From IMG/VR virus record IMGVR_UViG_3300022871_000011, positions 1-64,000 of that record: a stretch of DNA of 64,000 bases; one strand, written 5' to 3'. Shown here piece after piece: positions 22,456 through 30,989 of the stretch (its first letter is position 1; each line of letters starts with the position of its first letter). The notes under the pieces were generated by a model. It did not search any database. It worked only from the letters and a program-made list of their open reading frames with translations, and was not told the origin of the DNA. This DNA comes from a virus. Position numbers and translations under genes: made by a program.

Positions 22456-22475
22456 ATTTTTAACAAAGGAGATAC

Positions 22476-22835
22476 ATGTACAAAGTAATGCATTATAAAC
22501 ACCCAGACGAAGCCAAACTCATACAGCGTATGTTTGTTTGGAAGGGGTATGGGTGCCCTATGAACGAAGACGGGGTAATGGTCCGCCGCGATACAAACGG
22601 CAAGGATGCAGCACTCCTCTACAAGCACAGAACAGTTGTGGCTGTAGGCTTCTTCGAGTCAGTTGAATATTTAAAGAAGATCGAAGGACTGAGTGATGAG
22701 GTACAAAGTATACCGGTGAGACCTGCAAGGGTACCACCTAAACCTCGGCCAAAGCCAGAGGTCAGTCCCATTACAAAGGTCGACAAGCCCGCCGATCCTT
22801 TTGATGTTAACAAACTAAACGGGCCAGGATTTTAA
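22476..22835 (+). CDS. Hypothetical protein with Pro/Lys-rich tail
   Basis: 119 aa, AAAGGAG five bases before the ATG. Residues 1-70 form a small beta-rich domain (RMFVWKGYGCPMNEDGVMVRR, TVVAVGFFESVEYL); residues 80-119 are a proline and lysine-rich tail (RPARVPPKPRPKPEV). First protein gene after the RNA block. Function unknown. Confidence 0.6.
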   Translation: MYKVMHYKHPDEAKLIQRMFVWKGYGCPMNEDGVMVRRDTNGKDAALLYKHRTVVAVGFFESVEYLKKIEGLSDEVQSIPVRPARVPPKPRPKPEVSPITKVDKPADPFDVNKLNGPGF

Positions 22836-22844
22836 GGAGGATGT

Positions 22845-23099
22845 ATACCAGAATCAAAATCAACGGACAAATTAAGAATACTCACAGGTTATACAGAAGA
22901 ATTAACCGACGCCATAATAGCGACAGGTCTTGAGAGCATTAACAGGGTGATTGAATCAATTGAAATCACCTGGGAGTCTGTCACTATCTGTGGTGCTGAC
23001 AGTATGCCCTGCCCGGGTCTTAAGATTGTATTTAGAGACGGCAATGTAACAGAGAAAACCGTAAGAGACGAAAAGGAGAACTTTGCAGAAATAACATGA
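22845..23099 (+). CDS. Small protein with no standard start codon (possible AUA start)
   Basis: 84 codons open from ATA at 22845 to TGA at 23099, which overlaps the next ATG. The composition is protein-like: TEELTDAIIATGLESINRVI, SIEITWESVTICGADSMPC, GLKIVFRDGNVTEKTVRDE. AAGGAGG ends four bases before the ATA. The ATG at 22841 on the same ribosome binding site is in another frame and stops after 29 codons. Explanations: AUA initiation, a +1 shift early in translation, or a one-base error in the sequence. Function unknown; located directly before sbcD. Confidence 0.5.
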   Translation: MPESKSTDKLRILTGYTEELTDAIIATGLESINRVIESIEITWESVTICGADSMPCPGLKIVFRDGNVTEKTVRDEKENFAEIT

Positions 23100-24148
23100 T
23101 AATATTTGCAGCAGACATACACCTGACACCTAGAGCCTGGACTAACCGCTGGTCTATAGAGGGCGATGCCTTCTATGCACTCCAGCAGATCCAGGACTAT
23201 GTGAAAGGTAAGAAATGCTCAGGCATAGTACTGGGCGGAGACACAACAGACAGCAACACACCGGATGCAGCAACACTGTACCACCTGTCTGAGTTTATGC
23301 ACAAGATGACGGTCATGGGTATACCTGTGTACTTCATCAACGGGCAGCATGACAGAGGCGCTTATGGTCACTCCATTCTGGAAACCTATGGCGCCAAACA
23401 TATTGACCAGGAGATTATTCAACTGGAAGGTAAAACATATTATGGCCTGTCATACAGGTCTCGTTCAGATCTACTTACTGCACTTGCTGATGTCCCGGAA
23501 TGTGATTTCCTGGTAATGCACTGTGCGTTTAAACACCTGTTAAGCTTCGAAGGAGCATGGCAGCTGGAGCCTTCAGACATCCCTGAATACGTATCAAATG
23601 TATTGGTTGGAGACATCCATGTACAGGACGTATCAGCGTTTGATAAGCTCAAGATATACAGCCCTGGTTCTACTTATGCCTGCAACTCGGCAGAGATAAA
23701 ACAGAAGCATGGGTTTTACACTATCGATAAGACAGATATTAAACATCATCTATTAAAGACTCGGACGTTTACTACACTCTCTGTGGAGGACACATCTCGA
23801 GACGAAGTCATGAAAGAACTGGAAGCTATTAATAAGAAAGCTGTTAAGGCAGCATTGCCTCCTGTAGTCTTTGTGAAAATGACGAAAGATGACACTTTAG
23901 CGTTTGACAAATTCGATAAGATCGTTATTGTAAGAATAGACGCAGCATTGGAACTTGTTGATGTGTCAGATCTACAGATAGACGCTGTCAAAAGCCTCAA
24001 TCTGAAAGCTTCCTTACCTGCTGCAGTGGACCGCAAGAAAGATCCAGAACTTTATGATTTCTTAGAAGGGCTACTCGACTCTGCTTCGGCGGGGGAGTAT
24101 ATCTCTGACTGGGTTACTAAAGAGGGTGTTAAGCTTGTGGAGAAATAG
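23096..24148 (+). CDS. sbcD: SbcD/Mre11-type nuclease (gp47-like)
   Basis: 350 aa. Metallophosphoesterase motifs in order: IIFAADIHL (D-x-H, residue 2), GIVLGGDTTD (GD, about 44), INGQHDRG (replacing GNHD, about 80), LVMHCAFKH (about 135) and LVGDIHVQD (GD/GxH variant, about 166). A C-terminal region of about 150 residues would bind the SbcC partner, encoded at 25925. With SbcC it forms the exonuclease-endonuclease that trims DNA ends for recombination in T4-like replication. Start overlaps the preceding stop (ATGA). The GNHD to GQHD change retains the His and Asp ligands. Confidence 0.85.
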   Translation: MIIFAADIHLTPRAWTNRWSIEGDAFYALQQIQDYVKGKKCSGIVLGGDTTDSNTPDAATLYHLSEFMHKMTVMGIPVYFINGQHDRGAYGHSILETYGAKHIDQEIIQLEGKTYYGLSYRSRSDLLTALADVPECDFLVMHCAFKHLLSFEGAWQLEPSDIPEYVSNVLVGDIHVQDVSAFDKLKIYSPGSTYACNSAEIKQKHGFYTIDKTDIKHHLLKTRTFTTLSVEDTSRDEVMKELEAINKKAVKAALPPVVFVKMTKDDTLAFDKFDKIVIVRIDAALELVDVSDLQIDAVKSLNLKASLPAAVDRKKDPELYDFLEGLLDSASAGEYISDWVTKEGVKLVEK

Positions 24149-24163
24149 TCTAACGCGTTAGAC
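24148..24163. promoter_or_regulatory. 16-bp perfect palindrome GTCTAACGCGTTAGAC
   Basis: Perfect inverted repeat that begins at the last base of the sbcD stop codon and precedes clpP by 24 bases. The central 14 bases recur at 55201-55214. A dyad this long at two loci suggests an operator or another protein-binding site; as RNA it would form a short stem without a loop, so a DNA role is more likely. Confidence 0.55.
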
Positions 24164-24187
24164 AAAATAAATAAAAGGAGATATAAG

Positions 24188-24778
24188 ATGATAAACACAC
24201 CCATACCGATGGTCGTAGAGAACTCAGAACAGGGTCCTAGAGGGTGGGATATCTTTTCCCGTCTGATGAAAGACAGAGTTATAATGCTTTCAACACCCAT
24301 CGACGATATGGTATCGAATGTCATAGTAGCACAATTACTGTACTTGCAATCTGAGGACCCTTCTGCGGATATCGATATGTATATCAATAGTCCGGGCGGA
24401 ACAGTCTCAGCAGGTATGGCCATTTATGATACTATGCAGATCCTTGGTTGTGATATTAAGACATACGGTATAGGCCAGGCCGCGAGCATGGGAGCACTGC
24501 TCCTAGCAGCTGGTGCACCCGGTAAACGTTTTGTCATGCCTAATGCACGTGTTATGATTCATCAGCCCCTCGGCGGAGCTGCAGGACAAGCCACTGATAT
24601 TGAAATCCATACGAAGGAAATTCTTAGAATTAAGGATGACCTGAATAAGATTATGGTGAAGCATACCGGCCAGACTATGAAGAAGGTAAAGCATGATTCG
24701 GATCGTGACTTCTTTATGTCCGCGGAGGAAGCCAAGAAGTATGGCATTGTGGATGAGGTCCTAACTAATCTAAAATAG
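24188..24778 (+). CDS. clpP: ClpP-type serine protease
   Basis: 196 aa, AAAGGAG upstream. Complete catalytic set: Ser100 in [11 protein letters not shown], His125 in [10 protein letters not shown], and Asp in the [14 protein letters not shown] segment (170-174); also [17 protein letters not shown] and the C-terminal YGIVDEV. Length and sequence match housekeeping ClpP rather than the divergent ClpP-fold head-maturation proteases. It would form the tetradecameric proteolytic chamber and need a host or phage AAA+ unfoldase; none of the Clp type is in this window. It lies between recombination genes, downstream of a palindromic site. Confidence 0.9.
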   Translation: MINTPIPMVVENSEQGPRGWDIFSRLMKDRVIMLSTPIDDMVSNVIVAQLLYLQSEDPSADIDMYINSPGGTVSAGMAIYDTMQILGCDIKTYGIGQAASMGALLLAAGAPGKRFVMPNARVMIHQPLGGAAGQATDIEIHTKEILRIKDDLNKIMVKHTGQTMKKVKHDSDRDFFMSAEEAKKYGIVDEVLTNLK

Positions 24779-24786
24779 GAGGAGCT

Positions 24787-25503
24787 ATGTTGCTCAATTC
24801 AAAAAGAGAAACTGTATCGTCTTGCACTAACTACGGAGATTCTAACTGTCCTCTATGCGATGACAAGTTATCCGCTAAGGTATGCAAGGACAGGGTTAGT
24901 CACTGGGCTCACTATCCATGTGCACATGATAAGAACCCTGATGGGCAGATAGAGAAGCCTAAGTGCATGCACTTTGAATCAGAATGGCATCTGCGTATGA
25001 AGCTTGCTTACATGACGTTTAATGGATGGGACATTGAAGTGCCTATCAAGATGAACGGCGTGAAGTATCTAGTAGACGCAGTGAACCTTAAGACTAAGGT
25101 AGCACGTGAGTTTGTACATACGTTAAACCCACAGCTGATAGAGAAGCATAAAACGCTTAAAGAGAAACGTCCGGACAATGTGATGTGGATATACGATGGC
25201 GAGATGTTTGCCAGTGCATACCGCAGACGGAAGTTCTCTGATAAAGGTACATACTTTCAGAAGATGTTAAAACCAACAGCACGACGTCTCTATGCCGTAA
25301 CAGGCGGCCTTATCCATTTTGATGGCAAGATGTATAAGAAGGGTTCGTTTGGTGATTGCTGGTTTGAACAGACTGGTAGGGCTACACGGGAGATCCTTAA
25401 AAGGTATGAAGCTATCGACTTTACTAATGTCGAGAACAACCCGGAAGTAATACGTGACTTGGTATCCGACGAGGCTATCAAGCAATTTGTTAAAAAACTA
25501 TGA
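24787..25503 (+). CDS. CoiA-like (competence-type) nuclease family protein
   Basis: 238 aa, AGGAGG before the ATG. SNCPLCDDKLSAKVCKDR is a zinc-type Cys segment, followed by SHWAHYPCAH and ESEWHLRMKLAYM, the order found at the N-terminus of CoiA proteins. Residues 90-130 (KYLVDAVNLKTKVAREFVHTL) fit the D...E-x-[QVH] core of a PD-(D/E)xK nuclease, though only loosely. In bacteria CoiA promotes recombination of incoming DNA. Here it sits between the SbcD and SbcC genes, which supports a DNA repair or recombination role. Confidence 0.6.
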   Translation: MLLNSKRETVSSCTNYGDSNCPLCDDKLSAKVCKDRVSHWAHYPCAHDKNPDGQIEKPKCMHFESEWHLRMKLAYMTFNGWDIEVPIKMNGVKYLVDAVNLKTKVAREFVHTLNPQLIEKHKTLKEKRPDNVMWIYDGEMFASAYRRRKFSDKGTYFQKMLKPTARRLYAVTGGLIHFDGKMYKKGSFGDCWFEQTGRATREILKRYEAIDFTNVENNPEVIRDLVSDEAIKQFVKKL

Positions 25504-25510
25504 GGTAAAG

Positions 25511-25891
25511 ATGGAAAAGAGATTAACACACTTGAAGCTCAGGAGAGCAATCAAGAACAATAAGAAACTTATTATGACTGGTATATACCAGCCGGGTACA
25601 CTCCATAAGAATATGAGTGACGAGGCTTATCATGAATCCAGGGCTGCCATGTATGACATGTACCCGGAGGCTAAGTCTATCTTCAAGTTTGTGGCAGATA
25701 TGACGGAGCGTAAGACATATAATCCTACGTATCCTTTGAGTGTTCTTAAGCACTTGATCGAAGAGAAATGCGGTGAGGAACTGGTAGACGGAGTTGTGAT
25801 TGCTACTATGCTAGCGCGTGGTTTCAAATGCAACCTTGACATCAGGGACCCACTGTTCAACGTAAGCAGCGCATCACCAGCCCTACAATAG
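25511..25891 (+). CDS. Hypothetical protein
   Basis: 126 aa from the ATG at 25511 (GAGG upstream); an earlier in-frame start would run into the previous gene. Helical, basic N-terminus (KRLTHLKLRRAIKNNKKL), then AYHESRAAMYDMYPEAKSIF and a LIEEKCGEELVDGVVIATML helix. No family recognised. It lies between the CoiA-like gene and sbcC, so it may be part of the recombination module. Confidence 0.6.
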   Translation: MEKRLTHLKLRRAIKNNKKLIMTGIYQPGTLHKNMSDEAYHESRAAMYDMYPEAKSIFKFVADMTERKTYNPTYPLSVLKHLIEEKCGEELVDGVVIATMLARGFKCNLDIRDPLFNVSSASPALQ

Positions 25892-25924
25892 GGTTGGCGC
25901 TTTGCGTCTTAACAGGAGGCTTGA

Positions 25925-27967
25925 ATGCTGAAAATAAATCGTATTGTTATTGAGAACTTTTGCCAACATGAGAAGGTTGACTTATCTTTAAATGCTGGTA
26001 TAGTATCATTAACAGGTGTGAATGGCGCCGGTAAGAGCAATCTTATCCGAGCACTATTCTACGGACTCACAGGCGAGGTCCTGGGGTCTGACAAGCGCGA
26101 GGATCTATTGCGCTGGGGCTCTTGTGAAGGGTCCGTTACACTATACGTCACCGATGGTGAACACGATTTTAATATCATCAGAACTATACACAATGGAAAA
26201 CATAAACTAAATTCAACTAAATACGGCAAGCTCAGTAAGAAATCAGAAGTAAATGAGTTAATTTCTTCCCTCATCGGACTCGATGTTAAGCTTCTCGGAC
26301 AGGTAGTATTCGTACCACAAGGTAAACTTGATGATCTGCTCAAAACAGAACATAGTGATCGCGTACGTACCTTCAATAGATTGTTTGGATTAGATGCTGC
26401 AGAGAAACACCGCGATGTATTGCAGGCGTTTAAAGGCAAGATCATCAACTATCCAGACAGAGAAGCAGAGGTCAAAGAAGATGTGGAGAAAGTAGCTGAA
26501 TGCAAAGAACTACTAGATCACGTGAAAAAAGAACAAACAGAGATTAGTGAGATCATGGAAGGTCTCGAGACACAGCGCCCGCTCTTCGAGAGTGCATTGC
26601 TTGCACCCTCCTATGAAGAAGTCCATAAACTCTTGGACGAGAAGACGGAAGCACACAGGCTATTGGATGTACAGTTAGGTGAAAAACAAATCGAACTGGA
26701 AACCATGCCTGAACAAGCTGTCCAAATCTCTGAAGAAGAGACTCGCAGAGCCCATGCGGCTACTAACCTTAATATCCTGCACGAACAATGTGTAGCTGTA
26801 CATGATTCCCTCGAAGCCTTCGACAGACAGGTTCCAAAGTTGGAGCCTCGCGTACACACGGAAGACCAGATAAAACAGACCCAGGACAGGCTGACTGATT
26901 TTCAGAAGAAGTACGACTTAGCGAAGGAAGGCAAGTGCCAGGAATGTGAACAGCCCTACATAATGACTCCGGAGGATATCCAGACTCTTACAGGCCTACT
27001 GAATAACACTAAGGATGAGTATAGGAAACTCACTGATGTAGAATCACAGTACAAGGCTACAGAGGCTAGGTATACCCTAGAGTATGAGGCATGGGCAGAA
27101 GGACAGCGTCATGTGATGGCTGAGAAGGAGGCCCTTGAGAAGCAGTACGAGGATGCACAGGAATTGGCTAAGGGCTTTGATCTAGAAGCATATAATGAGA
27201 AACGCAACCAACTTGATGAATATCATAAATTCGCTATGGTCAGACAACAGCTCCAAGCTGATATAATGGCTATTAAACCAGCGATGGGCAAGGTGGTTGC
27301 AGAAATAGAGATGGCAGCACAGCAGCAGGAGGCTGCAGTTACTGTTGAGATTAAGAAGCGAGCTGAGGACGTGCTCACTAAGATGAACGTCTTCTCAGAG
27401 CGCAGGACAGCACTCGAGTTGCAGGAAGCATCACTGAACACAGCCCTTATTATGAGTCAGGATCGTCTGACTAAGGCTCAAGCAGAGAATGCAGCACACG
27501 AGAGTAACACGAAGGCTACAATACTATTCGAAAGGGCTAGAGAAGTACTACACCCTGACATGCTGCCTAAGATGACAGCTAGACAGGCTATCGGGTGCTT
27601 TAATAAGCTTATCGGTAAGTATCTTGCCTTATTCCATACACCGTTCACACTTAAGTTGAACAATGATATGGACTTTAGATGTGGGTTCTCCGGTAAGGAA
27701 GACGCATCTATCACAGCCTTGTCAGGGGGTCAGCGAGTAGTCGCAGCACTGACAACACGTTTCGCACTTATGGAGATGTTAACATATGGTTGTGGCTTAC
27801 TTGTACTAGATGAACCTACCGCATATCTGGACACTGATAATATCCGTGCCCTCTTAGATGTGCTTAAAGAAGCGAGCGCACATGTAGAGTCACATGGAAT
27901 AACTGTGATTGTACCTACCCACGAAGAGGTAGTAGCGACAGCTTGTACGGAGGCGATTACTGTATGA
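25925..27967 (+). CDS. sbcC: SbcC/Rad50-type ATPase (gp46-like)
   Basis: 680 aa, AGGAGG upstream. Walker A GVNGAGKSN near residue 33; a long central coiled coil interrupted by CQEC (about residue 338), the Cx2C zinc hook that joins two molecules; ABC signature TALSGGQRVVAAL near 597; Walker B LLVLDEPTAYLDTDN near 622. These are diagnostic of the SMC-like subunit of the SbcCD/Mre11-Rad50/gp46-47 complex. It pairs with the SbcD homologue encoded 1.8 kb upstream to resect DNA ends for recombination-dependent replication. Its stop overlaps the helicase start (ATGA). Confidence 0.9.
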   Translation: MLKINRIVIENFCQHEKVDLSLNAGIVSLTGVNGAGKSNLIRALFYGLTGEVLGSDKREDLLRWGSCEGSVTLYVTDGEHDFNIIRTIHNGKHKLNSTKYGKLSKKSEVNELISSLIGLDVKLLGQVVFVPQGKLDDLLKTEHSDRVRTFNRLFGLDAAEKHRDVLQAFKGKIINYPDREAEVKEDVEKVAECKELLDHVKKEQTEISEIMEGLETQRPLFESALLAPSYEEVHKLLDEKTEAHRLLDVQLGEKQIELETMPEQAVQISEEETRRAHAATNLNILHEQCVAVHDSLEAFDRQVPKLEPRVHTEDQIKQTQDRLTDFQKKYDLAKEGKCQECEQPYIMTPEDIQTLTGLLNNTKDEYRKLTDVESQYKATEARYTLEYEAWAEGQRHVMAEKEALEKQYEDAQELAKGFDLEAYNEKRNQLDEYHKFAMVRQQLQADIMAIKPAMGKVVAEIEMAAQQQEAAVTVEIKKRAEDVLTKMNVFSERRTALELQEASLNTALIMSQDRLTKAQAENAAHESNTKATILFERAREVLHPDMLPKMTARQAIGCFNKLIGKYLALFHTPFTLKLNNDMDFRCGFSGKEDASITALSGGQRVVAALTTRFALMEMLTYGCGLLVLDEPTAYLDTDNIRALLDVLKEASAHVESHGITVIVPTHEEVVATACTEAITV

Positions 27968-29153
27968 GTCACTACACATTAAAACGTAACGGAGCACTTT
28001 ACTCAATATCACCATGGGATCCTTTGCTGGGTCCATTGATGACCTATACGCTCCGTGAATTTGAATTCGCTGCACACAAGGCGAAACCAACATTCACTGA
28101 AGAAGAATTATATAGCGTACAACCAGATGGACAGACAGCAGTCTTCCCCTCAGGCCTCTATCAGCGGGTAGTTAAAAACCTAAAGAAGAGAGGACATACG
28201 TATGAAGTAGAAGATTACAGGGACTTGGCAGCTCTTATGCCGGCTCCTGATTTCACAAAAGTAGACGAACTACGCAGAGGGCAGGATAAGATCCTCCTTG
28301 CAGTGGCCGGACAAGATGGTGGTCTTTTGGTAGGCGGTACAGGACTTGGTAAATCATTTTTGATAGTCCAGATCTGTAAAATGTATCCCGATCTGAAGAT
28401 CGTTGTAGTGTCCCCACGTAAACCTGTCGTAGAAACGCTTTACGAGGGCCTTACAGAAGCTTTAGGCTTCGTAGCGGTCGGACAGGTAGGTGGAGGCAAG
28501 GTGCAGACAGACAGGCGCGTAACGGTCTCTACGGTGAAATCTATATTAAAGGCCCCTATACAGGATTGTGACCTACTCTTATTTGATGAGGTACATGCTG
28601 TAGGGCGAAACCAAATAGGCGACAAACTGGCCTATGTAGCGAAGGGTAGAAAGTTTGGATTTACTGCAACCCCGGAAGGACGTGGTGACAACGCAGAGCT
28701 GGTCATTGAAGCTTTATTCGGACCAATACTCGTTGACATACCGTATGAGGATGCTATAAAGGATGGACTGGTAACACCTATTGAGGTGCATAAGTATCCA
28801 GTAAGGTCCTCGGCTGCCTTTAATACCGACGGTGCAATTGTAACTAAAAAACGTCATGGATATTGGCGCAATACATCTAGAAATGAGACGATGGCTGCTG
28901 TAGCTCGCATGTACCCTGAAGATGAACAGGTACTTATTATGGTCGAGACACTAGAGCATGCTATCTATTTACATAAGTTATTACCCGAGTTCTCAGTTGT
29001 ACACTGTGGCGGGGCTAATAAAAAGACAACTATAGGAGGAGTATCCACTGGTAAATATCGTATGGACGATAAACGCCTTGGGTACTTACGACGACAGTTC
29101 TCTAAAGGAGAGCTAAAAAAGGTGATTTCGACAACCACCTGGCGGGAAGGGGT
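27964..29153 (+). CDS. SF2 DNA helicase, exon 1
   Basis: First 396 codons plus two bases of a 471-aa helicase once the intron is removed. Walker A LVGGTGLGKSF near residue 125, DEVH box LLFDEVHAVG near 206, motif III GFTATPEGR near 230, and motif V TTTWREGV at the exon end. It resembles phage UvsW/Rad25-type annealing and branch-migration helicases. The ATG at 27964 overlaps the sbcC stop. Exon 1 ends after GGGGT at 29153. Without splicing, translation reads about 38 intron codons and stops at 29268, giving a protein lacking motif VI. Confidence 0.85.
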
Positions 29154-30245
29154 AATTTTGAATTTGCTCCGTATATTGGAAACAATATATGATAATGCTT
29201 TTAATTGCTGGAAACTCTTGCTCAGCACAGGGTGCACCAAGACAATCAGCAGCGAAGTTTTAGTTTGATAGATTGACAAGAACCACAACATGGAGTATGT
29301 TATTAATAACGACAAGAAATAACAACCATGGAGATAGTATGAAATTTACACATGAGATCGGAGATATTATAAGAGACCACGAGATACTCGCAGTAGTGCC
29401 TAATAAGCGTTATGCTTATTCAAAACAAAAAGGCAAAACGGTAGGTATAAATGACCCGAGAGTCTCTCTAAGGTGCAGCTGCTGCGGATATGAAAAAACC
29501 GTACACGGCACAAGACTTAAATATATCAGCTGTGATCATGGGCCCTGCCACCCACGTTTTGTGGACATAGCAGGCCACCGCTTTGGTAAGTTAGTTGCCC
29601 TCGAGTATGTAAATACAGAGGAGGACAAGAACCGGCAGTGGAAGTGGCTTTGTAAGTGTGACTGCGGTGCTACTGAGATAATCTCCAGAGGATCCCTTAT
29701 GGCAACTAAGAAGAGTTGCAGGAACTGTATGTATGGCAGAGTAGGGGACCATAATAGATTACCAAAGGAGCAGGCAGCATGGAATAGATTAGAAAGAGAG
29801 TATATAAGAAATGCAGGCAATAGAGGATATGCTTGGGAATTAACGACAACTCACTTTCGTATTTTATGCGAAGCGTCATGCTATTACTGTGGAACCCCTC
29901 CTCTTCTGAGAGAGCATAGAAATATGATTTGTAACGGAATAGATCGATTGGATAATACCAAAGGGTATACCATTGATAATTCTGTGCCTTGTTGTAAGAT
30001 ATGTAACCTGATGAAGAGGGACTATACTAAGGATGGTTTTATTAGCCACCTCTTTAAAATAGTGCAATATCAAACTAAAGAACGTTCATCGACTATCCCG
30101 GAAGGGAGTACACCTAAGCAGGTGGAAATGGAGCAAACCCTAGCAGGTAATGCTGAGGGTTAAGATATAGTCAGATCTCATGGGTGACCATGAGCAGCAC
30201 CTAGAGGTGCGGATTAAGCCTAGCGAGCTTGGTTGAACATAAATG
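29154..30245 (+). mobile_element. Group I intron in the SF2 helicase gene
   Basis: 1092 bases. The 5' exon end GGGGU pairs with GCUCC in the intron (P1, ending in the required U-G pair). ATATTG-GAAA-CAATAT forms P2. AATTGCTGGAAACTC is a typical P3/P4 core stretch, and AAGATATAGTC at 30162-30172 a typical P7 element. The intron ends in G at 30245. Joining 29153 to 30246 restores EGVDFPNLAVLIRADGM, a perfect motif V. It carries an HNH gene. Confidence 0.85.
29339..30163 (+). CDS. Intron-encoded HNH homing endonuclease 1
   Basis: 274 aa from the ATG at 29339 (GGAG upstream). Residues 45-140 hold Cys pairs (CSCCG, CKCDCG, CRNC) around GHRFGKLVALEY, a DNA-binding module frequent in phage HNH enzymes. 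Residues 195-235 carry the HNH core: CYYCG, NGIDRLDNTKGYTIDN, CCKICNLMKRD. It would cut intron-less helicase alleles and copy the intron there. Its stop codon lies next to the P7 segment of the intron, so the gene occupies a peripheral loop. Confidence 0.85.
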   Translation: MKFTHEIGDIIRDHEILAVVPNKRYAYSKQKGKTVGINDPRVSLRCSCCGYEKTVHGTRLKYISCDHGPCHPRFVDIAGHRFGKLVALEYVNTEEDKNRQWKWLCKCDCGATEIISRGSLMATKKSCRNCMYGRVGDHNRLPKEQAAWNRLEREYIRNAGNRGYAWELTTTHFRILCEASCYYCGTPPLLREHRNMICNGIDRLDNTKGYTIDNSVPCCKICNLMKRDYTKDGFISHLFKIVQYQTKERSSTIPEGSTPKQVEMEQTLAGNAEG

Positions 30246-30471
30246 AGATTTCCCGAATTTAGCCGTTTTAATAAGGGCCGACGGTATGACCAGCCCAATC
30301 GCCAGCAATCAGATCCCGGGTAGACTGTCGCGTTTAGCAGATGGTAAAACCTGTGGGATACTAGTTGACATGGGAGATGAGTTCTCTACGTGGTCCGAAC
30401 GAAGGGCTAAGGAGAGACACGCCATCTATCGTAAGACAGGCTGGAGAGTTGTTAACAAGGAGCTAACTTGA
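30246..30471 (+). CDS. SF2 DNA helicase, exon 2
   Basis: Last 75 codons of the helicase. After splicing the frame reads DFPNLAVLIRADGM, then SPIASNQIPGRLSRL (motif VI with the arginine finger), and a charged tail ending VVNKELT. The exon has no start of its own before motif VI. The stop overlaps the TTG start of the next gene. Confidence 0.85.
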
Positions 30472-30989
30472 ACATAGAAGTAAGAGAAACAATAAGAGAT
30501 GTGGCCAGGTTCTACTTCGGTAACGAAGCGCTGGGCTGGGATAAATCCCTTGAGGCACTAGGCAAACGTCTGGATGCTATTCAGGTCTCTTATTATGAAT
30601 ACTTTGCTTATTTGATTAACAAGTATGCTGATACGGCGCGGTATAGAAACACGCGCACTAGTGAACGAATATTTGATAGATTCGCAGACTACAAGAAAGA
30701 CCTGATCCGACACGCAGAACTGAATGCGTACTTGGACATAGAGAACTTTGAGGCCCACATCAATTTGAAGGAGGAACCGAAAGATATCCTCTTAGATGAG
30801 ACTGTGGAACTCACACCTCTATTTAAGTACGTTATGGCTTTAACACTGGGACTCTACGGTATAGCACCGCAGTTCCAGGATAAGGCTGTGCTTCAGCTAA
30901 AGGAGAACACGGAGTACTTCCGGACGTTCGCCAAGTTTCGACATGTATTTCCTGTAAAACAGGAGGAAATCATAAGTGACAAGACATGA
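30468..30989 (+). CDS. Hypothetical protein of the replication module
   Basis: 173 aa. TTG start at 30468, supported by AAGGAG five bases upstream. Helical throughout, with many Tyr and Arg residues (YYEYFAYLINKYADTARYRNTR). It lies between two helicase genes and its end overlaps the start of the DnaB-like gene, so a helicase-loader or primosome role is conceivable, but there is no motif to prove it. Confidence 0.6.
   Translation: MNIEVRETIRDVARFYFGNEALGWDKSLEALGKRLDAIQVSYYEYFAYLINKYADTARYRNTRTSERIFDRFADYKKDLIRHAELNAYLDIENFEAHINLKEEPKDILLDETVELTPLFKYVMALTLGLYGIAPQFQDKAVLQLKENTEYFRTFAKFRHVFPVKQEEIISDKT

Larger units (their letters stand above)
21834..22475 (+). other. Gene-free structured RNA block
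   Basis: About 640 bases with no credible protein frame but three successive RNA structures closed by long-range helices at 21840-21988, 21999-22194 and 22201-22455. All lie on the plus strand, separated by 6-10 bases, and are followed by T-rich sequence at 22456-22461 and then the gene at 22476. Confidence 0.75.
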
